DNA of 61,397 nucleotides, taken from contig JABDHJ010000008.1 of NCBI GenBank assembly GCA_013285645.1, forward strand, positions 336-61,732, read 5' to 3'. The notes under the pieces are model-generated. The model did no database searches, had not been told where the DNA came from, and was given only the letters and a program-made list of their open reading frames with translations. The position numbers and the translations under genes were made by a program. This DNA is from Verrucomicrobiota bacterium (GTDB lineage Bacteria; Verrucomicrobiota; Verrucomicrobiia; Methylacidiphilales; UBA1321). This document shows positions 10,945-19,028 of the stretch, piece after piece. Position 1 is the first letter of the stretch, and each line of letters opens with the position of its first letter.

Positions 10945-12435
10945 TCAGAACTGTTTCGCCATGGCGAGGGCCTTGAGGCCGGCTTTGGCTTTATTGATCG
11001 ATTCCTGATATTCGCCGAGGGGCGTGGAGTCAGCGACGAGGCCGCCGCCAGCCTGGAGATAGGCTTTGCCGTCCTTGAGGAGCACGGTACGGATGGCGAT
11101 GCAGGAATCGAGATTGCCGGAGAAACCGAAGTAGCCGACCGCACCCGCATAAGTTCCGCGACAGGTCGGTTCCTGGTCGGCGATGATCTGCATGGCGCGA
11201 ATTTTCGGCGAACCGCTGACCGTCCCGGCAGGAAAAGTCGCGCGCATGACGTCGTAGGCGGAGTGCCCGGGATTCAACTCGCCCTCGACGTTGGAAACGA
11301 TGTGCATGACGTGCGAGTAGCGCTCCGTGGTCATGAAATCGGTCAGGCGTACGGTGTTGAATTTGCAGACGCGGCCCACGTCGTTGCGGGCGAGATCGAC
11401 CAGCATGACGTGCTCGGCGCGTTCCTTCGGATCGGCGAGCAATTCCGCCGTGAGCGCGTCGTCTTCCTCGGGCGTCTTGCCGCGCGGACGCGTCCCCGCG
11501 ATGGGCCGGATCTGCACCTTGCCCTCCTCGCAGCGGACATGAAGCTCTGGTGAAGCGCCAACCAGCGCCATACCGCCGAGCTTGAGCAAAAACATATACG
11601 GCGACGGATTGATCAGCCTCAACGCGCGATAGAGATCGAGCGGCGCACCATCGAACGCCACCTCGAATCGTTGCGAGGGCACCACCTGGAAAATATCTCC
11701 GGCGCGGATGTACTCCTGCATGTTCTCGGTCATCTTCACGTACTGATCGCGAGTCATGTTGATCGACGGCTCCAGCGGCGCGACCTCCGTGAAGACGGGC
11801 AGCAGACTCGCCCGCACGGGACGTGACAGGCGCGCCTCAAGCTCCTCGATCTTGGCCACCGCCGCATCGTAAGCGCGATCGGCCTGCGCGGGATCGGTCA
11901 CATGCGCGTTGGCGACGATCTTGATCCGGCGCTCGAGGTGATCGAAAATCAGCAGCGTATCGGTGATGAAGAAATAGGCATCGGGGACATTAAGATCGTC
12001 CTTCTTCGCGCGGGAAATGCTGGGCTCGAAGCCGGTCGCCGCCTCGAATCCGAGATAGCCCACCGCGCCGCCGTAAAACAGCGGCAACTCAGCAACAGGC
12101 ACGGGACGATATCCGGCCATGAGGCGTTCCAGTTCGTGCAAGACATCGGTTTCGATGGTGTAGGCGCGTTGCTCGGCCCCTTCACGCAGCGTGACGTCTT
12201 TGCCCTTTGCCTGAAAAATTACCTGCGGGCTCGCACCCAGAAACGAGTAGCGAGCAAATTTGCCGCCCTTCTCCACCGATTCAAAAAGGAACGAATGGTC
12301 CCCCGTGTCGATCTTGTGAAAGGCCGAAACCGGGGTCTCCATATCAGCGATGATTTCGCGGTAAACCGGGACCAGGTTTCCCTGGTGGGCCAGTTTCCGG
12401 AAATCCTCGCGGCTGGGAAAAAGTCGGGCGTGCAT
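10945..12435 (-). CDS. trpE: Anthranilate synthase component I
   Basis: TrpE converts chorismate and ammonia to anthranilate, the first step of tryptophan synthesis. ATG at 12435 gives 496 residues (MHARLFPSREDF); a TTG 21 bases upstream is a weaker option. The N-terminal domain is followed by the chorismate-binding domain with PIAGTRPRGKTPEEDD, HVMLVDLARNDVGRV, GTVSGSPKIRAM and the C-terminal AGGGLVADSTP. The N-terminal feedback region shows SFLFES (LLES-like), consistent with tryptophan inhibition. No attenuator peptide with tandem Trp codons is evident upstream, where a MITE-like element lies instead. Confidence 0.96.
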   Translation of the reverse strand: MHARLFPSREDFRKLAHQGNLVPVYREIIADMETPVSAFHKIDTGDHSFLFESVEKGGKFARYSFLGASPQVIFQAKGKDVTLREGAEQRAYTIETDVLHELERLMAGYRPVPVAELPLFYGGAVGYLGFEAATGFEPSISRAKKDDLNVPDAYFFITDTLLIFDHLERRIKIVANAHVTDPAQADRAYDAAVAKIEELEARLSRPVRASLLPVFTEVAPLEPSINMTRDQYVKMTENMQEYIRAGDIFQVVPSQRFEVAFDGAPLDLYRALRLINPSPYMFLLKLGGMALVGASPELHVRCEEGKVQIRPIAGTRPRGKTPEEDDALTAELLADPKERAEHVMLVDLARNDVGRVCKFNTVRLTDFMTTERYSHVMHIVSNVEGELNPGHSAYDVMRATFPAGTVSGSPKIRAMQIIADQEPTCRGTYAGAVGYFGFSGNLDSCIAIRTVLLKDGKAYLQAGGGLVADSTPLGEYQESINKAKAGLKALAMAKQF

Positions 12436-12511
12436 AAACGTAAGCCAATAAGGCAAGGGATAAGCCTACGCCCACAGTCAGCAAGGGACAATCAAATTGG
12501 GCGATTGCTCT

Positions 12512-12646
12512 GTTGAAATCATCATTTTTTAACAGGAAGACATGAAACTGAAGCGGAGAAGAAATCGAACTTAATGCTCCCCTTGTTTCCCTGCCTTCTT
12601 CATGTATTTCATGTTTTCATGTCTTCCTGTTAAAATGGTTTCAACA
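12512..12646. repeat. MITE-like element with about 30-bp terminal inverted repeats
   Basis: The arms at 12512-12547 and 12615-12646 are imperfect reverse complements sharing AACAGGAAGACATGAAA and an outer GTTGAAA. About 70 bases lie between them with no coding capacity. It fills the gap between trpE and the VOC gene. Confidence 0.75.
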
Positions 12647-12676
12647 AAAAAATGGGCGGTCTATAGACCTCTAATC

Positions 12677-13078
12677 TTACTCCTCGTCGATGTAGCCTTC
12701 CATCAACTCGAGGATATGGCCCTCGGGATCGCGGAAAAAGACGATACGAAAACCCGGCGCGAGTTTCGGGAGTTCAATGACGGGATCGCATTCGATGCCA
12801 TCGGCCTTGAGCGCGGCGATCACCGGTTCGAGCTTTGGGACATCGAAAGCCAGATGCTTGAAACCCACATGCTGCTCGCCGCCCTTCGCGTCCACCGACT
12901 TATCCGGGTCCCCTTTGAATAACTCAAGGCGCATCGATCCCAGTTTCAGCATGAAGAACTCACCCGGTTCTCCCTTGTGAAACGTGCGCGACCGCTTGAA
13001 CCCGAAATGTTTCGTGTAAAAGGCTTCCTGGGCAGCTTGGTCCCGGCAATTAAGGGCAATGTGATTGAATGCGTTCAT
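12677..13078 (-). CDS. VOC superfamily (glyoxalase-like) protein
   Basis: A 133-residue single vicinal-oxygen-chelate module made of two beta-alpha-beta-beta-beta halves. The N-terminal half starts MNAFNHIALNCRD with a likely metal His, followed by FYTKHFGFKRSR. The C-terminal half has GFKHLAFDV and ends with RIVFFRDPEGHILELME, the typical closing strand with a Glu ligand. Members include glyoxalases, dioxygenases and thiol transferases, and the substrate cannot be inferred. It stands alone between trpE and the kinase module, on the same strand. Confidence 0.85.
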   Translation of the reverse strand: MNAFNHIALNCRDQAAQEAFYTKHFGFKRSRTFHKGEPGEFFMLKLGSMRLELFKGDPDKSVDAKGGEQHVGFKHLAFDVPKLEPVIAALKADGIECDPVIELPKLAPGFRIVFFRDPEGHILELMEGYIDEE

Positions 13079-13111
13079 AAAGGAATAGTGATCTTATCGG
13101 GATATCGGCAT

Positions 13112-14425
13112 TTATCCAACCAAGCCTTCGACGTTCCCGAACCGGATGCGCAGTCCAGGAACGAGGGAAACCGAGCGGCCCGTGGCGACTTCGATGGTGG
13201 TTCCTGAGGGAGCAATGCTGCTCCACGTTTGTTGCGACACGTTTTTAAGTCCCCAGACATCAGCTTTCTTCGGGTGCGGCACCATTTCTGCCAAGACTTC
13301 GGAATAATCGTTGCGCCGGTTCACGTCGAGATGGTGGGGATAGAGCATTGTGTCCTGGTTGAGCACCACCGAGTGGTACCCCAAGCGCAGACGCATCGGC
13401 GGAATCGGAATCACCCCGCAGGACCAGCAGGGCTGATCCGCAACCGGCGCAGGTCCCTCGGCGTCATTGGTCAGGAAATTTTCCGAGGCGCATTTGTGGC
13501 AGTAATAAATCTGGTCGCGCATCCGGGTGAACACGGAGCGCCATTCGCTTTCCTTCACCCGCGCAGCCGGATCGCGCAGGCCTTCAGTAAAGGCGCGCGT
13601 GAAGATATCGCGCAGGTAACCGGGGTAAAGGTTCCAGAAAAGCGCCGCGTTATTGTGCACGCCCGCCGCCGGACGATTGGCGCCGTGCTTGAGGTCAAAG
13701 ATGAAGAGCGCATCCGATCCATAGAGCTTCTGCATTGTGGCAAGATCGAGGCAGGTGATCTCCCTTTCCCGGCGACCTTCCAGTGGATGATGGATCATGA
13801 AGAGATAAAACAGGATCACCGCCAGGGAATGGAGATCGGTACTGGCACACGCCCGAGCGAGGCCACCGATAATCTCCGGCGCCATGAATCGGGGCGTTCC
13901 GAGTGCACCGCCGATGCCCTCCCCATCGAGGGCCAGGCTGTCGTTGGCGCAAAGAAGGATTTCGCCCGTGTTCGGGTCGAGAAAGATGTTGCCGAAGGAA
14001 ATGTCACTGCAACACAGACCGAGGGAATGGAGCCGCAGAAAGCTGTCAGCCAGTTCGATCGCCGAGTGTGTCAGGATGCGAAAGCTCGGATCAATCTCCC
14101 GGTTCATCAGATCCCCCAGTCCCCGGTAACGCGGTTCCCTCAGCGGCATCAGGTAGCCAAAACCCGAGAAGCCCTGGCATAACGCGATGTCCATTGGCCA
14201 CAGAAAACGGTCACTGGGTGTCTTCTTCTGGATGAGAAGCTCAATGGCGTCGCGCTGCCGCTTTGTCGCGTTTTCCGGATAATACCATTTCATGGCATAC
14301 TGCTGTCCGTCGAACAGAACGCGGTAAACCTGTCCCATGCTGCCGGTGCCGATGAGTTCACCGACCTCGCAGCGGTCCCCTGTGATTTCCAGCCAGATGG
14401 TTTGTCCCGGGCGAAAAGTATTCAT
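13112..14425 (-). CDS. Ser/Thr protein kinase of a VWA-PP2C-kinase module, with zinc ribbon and C-terminal FHA-like region
   Basis: The 437-residue product starts with a kinase domain: glycine loop GTGSMGQVY (about 27-35), ATP lysine in YAMKWYY, catalytic loop CCSDISFGN (HRD replaced by CSD, Asp and Asn kept), and ANDSLA in place of DFG. This altered set is the pattern I associate with kinases of TerY-linked triads. Cys pairs CHKC and CWSC (about 317-345) form a zinc-ribbon candidate, followed by a C-terminal beta-rich FHA-like region. It overlaps the phosphatase gene by 4 bases, indicating translational coupling. Likely a cytosolic stress-signalling kinase; targets unknown. Confidence 0.85.
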   Translation of the reverse strand: MNTFRPGQTIWLEITGDRCEVGELIGTGSMGQVYRVLFDGQQYAMKWYYPENATKRQRDAIELLIQKKTPSDRFLWPMDIALCQGFSGFGYLMPLREPRYRGLGDLMNREIDPSFRILTHSAIELADSFLRLHSLGLCCSDISFGNIFLDPNTGEILLCANDSLALDGEGIGGALGTPRFMAPEIIGGLARACASTDLHSLAVILFYLFMIHHPLEGRREREITCLDLATMQKLYGSDALFIFDLKHGANRPAAGVHNNAALFWNLYPGYLRDIFTRAFTEGLRDPAARVKESEWRSVFTRMRDQIYYCHKCASENFLTNDAEGPAPVADQPCWSCGVIPIPPMRLRLGYHSVVLNQDTMLYPHHLDVNRRNDYSEVLAEMVPHPKKADVWGLKNVSQQTWSSIAPSGTTIEVATGRSVSLVPGLRIRFGNVEGLVG

Positions 14426-15300
14426 ATGGAAAATCCGGCGCCGGAGCGCGTGGCCAGCCCCACGGTAATATCATCCCCGCTGCCGTCATGCGAGGATTCA
14501 CGCAGCCATTCCTCCAGCATTTCACCCACCATGGCAATGCCATGCGATCGCAGGTATCCCAGTAAATCGGCGCCAACGGTGAAGAATGCTTCCTCATTGC
14601 CGAAGCAATTCGCATAGCCATCGGTGGAAAGCATGATCATGGCCGGACCACCCGCCCGGCAAGGATCCACCCGGATTTGAAACTTACTTGGGGCATGGTG
14701 AGTGCAAAGCGAGACCGTATGATTGGACATGAATTCGTGCTGCCGCGGCAAGGGACGCGATACGACGCCTCCATCATGAATGGCCAGAATATCACCGTCC
14801 CCGAGTTGCGAATAGAGAATGTAGCGGCGGGTGATGGCCACGGCGACGAGCGTCGCGCCGTAGGCAAGGTATGCGGGGCTTGGCAGTTCTCCGCCCGGCT
14901 TGATCACCGGGGGCGGCTCGGGAAAGGCAGCAAAATCGAGCGGCGAAAAGGGAGACTCCGCCAGGTCCGCGCGCACGGCGCTTTTCCAGGCCGAGATCAT
15001 CGCCTGCGGCCAGCGCATCTTCGCCTGGCGACGAACCTGGCTTAGTGGCGCGCAGGGTCCCATTCGTCGCACAAACTGCCGGAGTACACTCACCGCGCAT
15101 TCGGCCGCCAGAGCTGAACCGCGCTCGCTACGAAAACTGCGCGAGCTGCCGTGGCCGTCCGCGATCGCCATGACGAGAAAATCATCGACACCGGTTGGAT
15201 TTCTTAAGCGCACCGCGTCCTGGTTGTTCAGGCCGTTCTTCTCGTGCGAAGCTCCCCTGACACTGGCGCCCATGGCTGTCCAGCGCGACGCCTTTACCAT
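14422..15300 (-). CDS. PP2C-type Ser/Thr phosphatase
   Basis: A 292-residue metal-dependent phosphatase likely to reverse phosphorylation by the adjacent kinase. PP2C motifs include an N-terminal RGASHEKNGLNNQDA, metal-binding ADGHGSSRSFRS (about residues 49-60), LGDGDI, and a late GDDITVGLA segment. ATG start at 15300 lies inside the end of the VWA gene (7-base overlap), and its stop overlaps the kinase start by 4 bases. The three genes therefore form one tightly coupled operon read VWA, phosphatase, kinase. Confidence 0.9.
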   Translation of the reverse strand: MVKASRWTAMGASVRGASHEKNGLNNQDAVRLRNPTGVDDFLVMAIADGHGSSRSFRSERGSALAAECAVSVLRQFVRRMGPCAPLSQVRRQAKMRWPQAMISAWKSAVRADLAESPFSPLDFAAFPEPPPVIKPGGELPSPAYLAYGATLVAVAITRRYILYSQLGDGDILAIHDGGVVSRPLPRQHEFMSNHTVSLCTHHAPSKFQIRVDPCRAGGPAMIMLSTDGYANCFGNEEAFFTVGADLLGYLRSHGIAMVGEMLEEWLRESSHDGSGDDITVGLATRSGAGFSI

Positions 15301-16031
15301 ATGTCAGCCTTCTCCGTCGTTTCGTTCTCGATACCAATTGAAGAACTCTGGTCCTCTGTGGAATCTCCTTCAACCACATCCGCGTTGCGACTAAGGGGCG
15401 AAGCCACCGATTTTAAAACAGAAGTCGAGACCCGGCGAATGACCTCGATCAAGGCCTCCGGATTATTTGCCTGAAAGGGCTGGATTGTATCGTTCTCGGT
15501 GAAAGCCCGGAAAAAGTTCTGAGCGGCCTCCGAAGTGGAATCCTCTCCAACGGCCACCACGACGCGCACTGCCTGCCGTCCCCACGGCTTTGATAAAAGA
15601 TGATCGAGACCCGCGTAAAAATCGTCCGTCGGCAAACCGTCGGTCACCAGGACAATCACCGGCGGCAAGCCGTGATCGGTCAACAGCGGCGTCTGGAGAA
15701 CATCGCCCACCATCGTCAGCGCCTCGCCTAACGCGGTGGCGCCGCCTGCCTCGATATCGTGCCAGCGAAACTCCGAGACGGGCATCAACTTTTCGCCCAT
15801 CCAGCGCGCCTCATCGGCAAAACAGATCGCATTGACAAAAATCGAGGCCTGCGGATTTTCCCGCGCGACGATCCGCATGTGTGGAATCGCCTCATTGATC
15901 GCTCGGTTCAGCGCCTCAACCTTACCCTGCACGCGCATCGACCCGGATCCATCCACCAACCAGATGAAATGCAAAGGGCGCGAGGCCATCCGTCCGCCCG
16001 GTCGCCGCGGCTGCGACGTCAGGTCACTCAT
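15294..16031 (-). CDS. VWA-domain protein, TerY-like
   Basis: The first gene of the VWA-PP2C-kinase operon. ATG at 16031 gives 245 residues (MSDLTSQPRRPGGRM); the frame is open further upstream only through a TTG. A von Willebrand A domain begins at residue about 20 with the MIDAS motif VDGSGSM and later TALGEAL and VTDGLPTDD, so metal-dependent ligand binding is expected. VWA proteins of this type occur with PP2C and kinase partners in predicted tellurium/stress-response (Ter) systems; here no terB, terC, terD or terZ gene is nearby. The tail is Ser/Glu-rich. Confidence 0.85.
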   Translation of the reverse strand: MSDLTSQPRRPGGRMASRPLHFIWLVDGSGSMRVQGKVEALNRAINEAIPHMRIVARENPQASIFVNAICFADEARWMGEKLMPVSEFRWHDIEAGGATALGEALTMVGDVLQTPLLTDHGLPPVIVLVTDGLPTDDFYAGLDHLLSKPWGRQAVRVVVAVGEDSTSEAAQNFFRAFTENDTIQPFQANNPEALIEVIRRVSTSVLKSVASPLSRNADVVEGDSTEDQSSSIGIENETTEKADIW

Positions 16032-16219
16032 TGCCCCCGGCTTTCGGTATTGGTGCGGCTTGCACTTGGTTCTGTTGAGGGGTCCGATCAAGCATGGTCA
16101 CGAACGGCCAACCTAGCCGAATGACCCGCCCGCGTAAAGAAACGGCGTGGCAACTTTTGCATGTTCTTCTTTTCATGATGCACTTATGCTGCCGCTTCAC
16201 GCTTAACTCCCGCTTTCCT

Positions 16220-16819
16220 ATGAAAACACGCTTCCTCATCGCACTAGCCGCACTCCTCACCTGTTTCACCGCCCAAGCCCAGACACCGGCTCCCGCTGCG
16301 GCAGCTGCATCCGATTCGTCCCAGCCTTCCGCGACAGCTTACCAATCCATCGATCCCGCCAAGGCAGCGGAAATCCGCAAAATGCTTGAATTGACCGGCA
16401 CCATGAAATTGATGAACCAGGTACTCGATCAAATGATCACCGCCTTCCGCGCGAAAAACAGCTCGGTTTCGGGCGAATTCTGGGACCGTTTCGAGAAAGA
16501 GATCAATACCGAGGATCTCATCGACAAGATGATACCCCTCTATGATAAATATTATTCGCTCGAGGATTTGAAAGCCGTGAATACCTTCTATCAAACTCCG
16601 GCGGGCCAACGCGTGCTCGCGGCCACCCCTCAGATCATGCACGAGAGCATGCAAATCGGGCAGGAATGGGGCCGTGGCGTGGGCATGAAGATTGCCATGG
16701 AACTGGAGAAGGAAAAACAAAAGGAAGCCGCAGCAGCTTCCGCCTCCGCGCCAGCCTCAATCCCGGCGGCAACTCCCGCGCCGGCTTCAACACCGGCCAC
16801 GACACCTGTCGGCCACTAA
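16220..16819 (+). CDS. DUF2059-containing secreted protein
   Basis: ATG at 16220 gives 199 residues with a signal peptide (MKTRFLIALAALLTCFTAQA). After an Ala/Pro linker there is a helical DUF2059 domain: KAAEIRKMLELTG, NQVLDQMITAF and the characteristic YSLEDLKAVNTFYQTPAGQ. The C-terminal tail is Ala/Pro/Thr-rich low complexity, typical of periplasmic spacer segments. The domain is widespread in Gram-negatives and has no established biochemical role. It is divergent from the VWA operon, with about 190 bases between the two start codons. Confidence 0.85.
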   Translation: MKTRFLIALAALLTCFTAQAQTPAPAAAAASDSSQPSATAYQSIDPAKAAEIRKMLELTGTMKLMNQVLDQMITAFRAKNSSVSGEFWDRFEKEINTEDLIDKMIPLYDKYYSLEDLKAVNTFYQTPAGQRVLAATPQIMHESMQIGQEWGRGVGMKIAMELEKEKQKEAAAASASAPASIPAATPAPASTPATTPVGH

Positions 16820-16935
16820 ATTCGCCGCCAGGGGCCTCGTCCCAATCGCTCTTTTCACTCCCGTGAAGGAGCGGTTATTTCAAAAATCTTCGATCACGTT
16901 TGCCATCAAAGTGGCACTGTGTATATTTCTGGCCC

Positions 16936-18336
16936 ATGTCCGCAACCGATGTCGCCCCCTCACCCGCCGCCGAAGTCAAACCGATCAATAGAACCCAGCC
17001 TCATATCGTTATTTTGGGTGGCGGCTTTGCCGGCCTTAATCTCGCCAAATCCCTGCGCCACACCAATTGCCGCATCACGCTGATTGACCGGCAGAATCAT
17101 CACCTCTTTCAGCCTCTTCTTTATCAGGTGGCGACTGCGACCCTCTCGTCGGTCGAAATCGCCAAGCCGCTCCGCTCAATTCTCAGCGACCACGAAAATG
17201 TCAGCGTCCAGTTGGGCAAAGTCGAAACCATCGATCTCAAGACCCGGAACGTAGTCCTTTCGGACCGCACCTTGACTTATGACTACTTGGTCGTCGCACT
17301 CGGTGGTGTTACCAGTTACTTCGGCCATCCCGAATGGGCTGAATTCGCCCCGGGCCTCAAGTCGATCAACGACGCCTTGCGCATTCGCCGCGAGATTCTT
17401 TTCGCCTTTGAAAATGCCGAGTTGACCAACGACCCGGAAGAACGGAAAAAATTGATGACCATCGTCATCGTCGGCGGAGGACCGACCGGAGTGGAACTCG
17501 CCGGGGCCTGCAAGGAACTGGGCCGCTTCGTCATGCGCCATGATTTCCGCAAGATCGATCCCACCAAGGTGCGGGTGATCCTGGTCGAGGCTGCCGACCG
17601 TATCCTCATGCATTTGCCGCGCGATCTTTCCGCCAGTGCCCAGCGCCAGCTCGAGGAAATCGGCGTCGAGGTGCGACTCAACACCATGGTCAAGGACATC
17701 AAGTCGGAAATGGTCGTCGTCTCGCACAAGGAAAACCCCGAGGCGCTCGAGACCATCAAATCCGCCTCCATCGTCTGGTCGGCGGGAGTCGGCGCCAATC
17801 CGGTTACCCGCACGCTCGGCGTCGAAATCGACCGCGCCGGTCGCATCAAGGTCAATCCCGATCTTAGCATCCCCGGCCATCCCGAAGTCTTTGCGGTTGG
17901 CGACATCGCCTTCATTCTCAATAAGGACGGTACGCCCGTGCCGGGAGTCTCTCCCGCCGCGATCCAGATGGGACAATACGTGGCCAAGGTCATCGAGACG
18001 GAACAGGCTGATCCTCATCTGCAACCCGCCCAGCGCGATCCGTTCAAATACTGGGACAAGGGCACAATGGCGACCATCGGGCATTCCCGTGCGGTGGCCA
18101 TGATTGCGGGCGTGAAATTCAGCGGCTTCCTCGCCTGGCTTGCCTGGCTTGGGGTACACATCCTCTTCCTCGTTGGCTTCACCAACAAGCTCACGGTGGT
18201 CATTCGCTGGGTCTGGGCCTTCTTCACCCGCCGCCAGGGTGCGCGCGTGATCACAGCCAACGATGGCCGCGGTCATTCGGCCATGACGACGGCGCCATCG
18301 ACCTCCATGATCACGCCTCCGAACCAGGCCAACTAG
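16936..18336 (+). CDS. ndh: Type II NADH:quinone oxidoreductase
   Basis: Single-subunit, non-proton-pumping NADH dehydrogenase that reduces the quinone pool at the inner membrane. ATG at 16936 (MSATDVAPSP) gives 466 residues. The FAD dinucleotide fold VILGGGFAGLNLAK is at about residue 25, the NADH fold VIVGGGPTGVELAG at about 180, and the second FAD motif FAVGDIAFI is later. A C-terminal hydrophobic/amphipathic region (FSGFLAWLAWLGVHILFLVG) is the membrane anchor. An rRNA-like monocistronic layout is suggested by a large palindromic element downstream. This supports aerobic respiration. Confidence 0.93.
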   Translation: MSATDVAPSPAAEVKPINRTQPHIVILGGGFAGLNLAKSLRHTNCRITLIDRQNHHLFQPLLYQVATATLSSVEIAKPLRSILSDHENVSVQLGKVETIDLKTRNVVLSDRTLTYDYLVVALGGVTSYFGHPEWAEFAPGLKSINDALRIRREILFAFENAELTNDPEERKKLMTIVIVGGGPTGVELAGACKELGRFVMRHDFRKIDPTKVRVILVEAADRILMHLPRDLSASAQRQLEEIGVEVRLNTMVKDIKSEMVVVSHKENPEALETIKSASIVWSAGVGANPVTRTLGVEIDRAGRIKVNPDLSIPGHPEVFAVGDIAFILNKDGTPVPGVSPAAIQMGQYVAKVIETEQADPHLQPAQRDPFKYWDKGTMATIGHSRAVAMIAGVKFSGFLAWLAWLGVHILFLVGFTNKLTVVIRWVWAFFTRRQGARVITANDGRGHSAMTTAPSTSMITPPNQAN

Positions 18337-18365
18337 GGTAGATTTCTCTACAGTCAGGCCTTCAT

Positions 18366-18587
18366 TATCCCGAAGGGATTAAATCATATAGCCCAGGGTT
18401 GCGAGGAACGAGCTACCCTGGGTAGAAGGAAGAGAAGGCTACCCTGAAAGGCTTGTAGCAAGCGACCTCGTTTCGATCACCAAAAAGATAGAACCCCTTT
18501 CAGGGTACGAGGCCTGTTGATCTAACCCAGGGTAGAGCTCCCGAGCGAGTCCAACCCTGGGCTATATGATTTAATCCCTTCGGGATA
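18366..18587. repeat. MITE/REP-like element with perfect 36-bp terminal inverted repeats
   Basis: Positions 18366-18401 and 18552-18587 are perfect reverse complements beginning TATCCCGAAGGGATTAAATC. The interior has a second, shorter inverted pair built on CTACCCTGGGT and an AACCCCTTTCAGGGT hairpin, so the whole 222 bases can fold as a branched hairpin. No coding capacity. It fills most of the gap after ndh and could also terminate its transcription. Confidence 0.9.
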
Positions 18588-18660
18588 GTGGGCAACTGCA
18601 TCGTTATGGCTGAGCTTGTCACAGGATGACGGATTATTTTTCGAAAGGGTTTTTCAGAAA

Positions 18661-18679
18661 ATGTTGTAGAATACAACAT
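18661..18679. promoter_or_regulatory. Operator-like dyad overlapping a start codon
   Basis: ATGTTGTA-GAA-TACAACAT is a perfect 8-bp inverted repeat with a 3-base centre, and it covers the A and T of the downstream ATG (18678). Its position would allow a dimeric repressor to block initiation. No regulator is identified and the motif was not searched elsewhere by computation. Confidence 0.4.
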
Positions 18680-19025
18680 GCCCGTTTCCTTCGTCAGCGA
18701 ATCGATTATCCCGCTCGACGCCAGCTTCGACGTTGCGGGCATGGCTCGCGGCGAACCCGGCCTGCCCCATAAATTCCGCTGGCGAAAAACGGAATTCACC
18801 GTGGCTCGGATGCTCGAACAATGGAAAGAACACGGCGACTGCGCCCATGGCAGCGGCGAGCGCTACGTCCGGAAGCACGGTTATCGCGTCCAGACCACCG
18901 ACGGCTCTGTGCTCAGGCTCTATTTCCAGCGCAGCTTCGGTCGCGCCAAATTCAAGACCACCCAACGCTGGTGGATTCAAAGCATTGAGAGAGATTGCAG
19001 AGCAGGCGCGCTGAAAGCAGACTGA
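18678..19025 (+). CDS. DUF6504-like small protein
   Basis: A 115-residue cytosolic protein. The pattern GEPGLPHKFRWRKTEFTV, MLEQWKEHGDC, RYVRKHGYRVQTTDG and LRLYFQR resembles DUF6504, whose members carry a P-x-x-F-x-W strand followed by a variable loop and R-x-Y-R-V-x-T. Its biochemical function is not known to me. It ends 3 bases before the threonine aldolase start, so the two genes are probably co-transcribed. A dyad symmetry overlaps its ATG. Confidence 0.6.
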   Translation: MPVSFVSESIIPLDASFDVAGMARGEPGLPHKFRWRKTEFTVARMLEQWKEHGDCAHGSGERYVRKHGYRVQTTDGSVLRLYFQRSFGRAKFKTTQRWWIQSIERDCRAGALKAD

Positions 19026-19028
19026 ATC

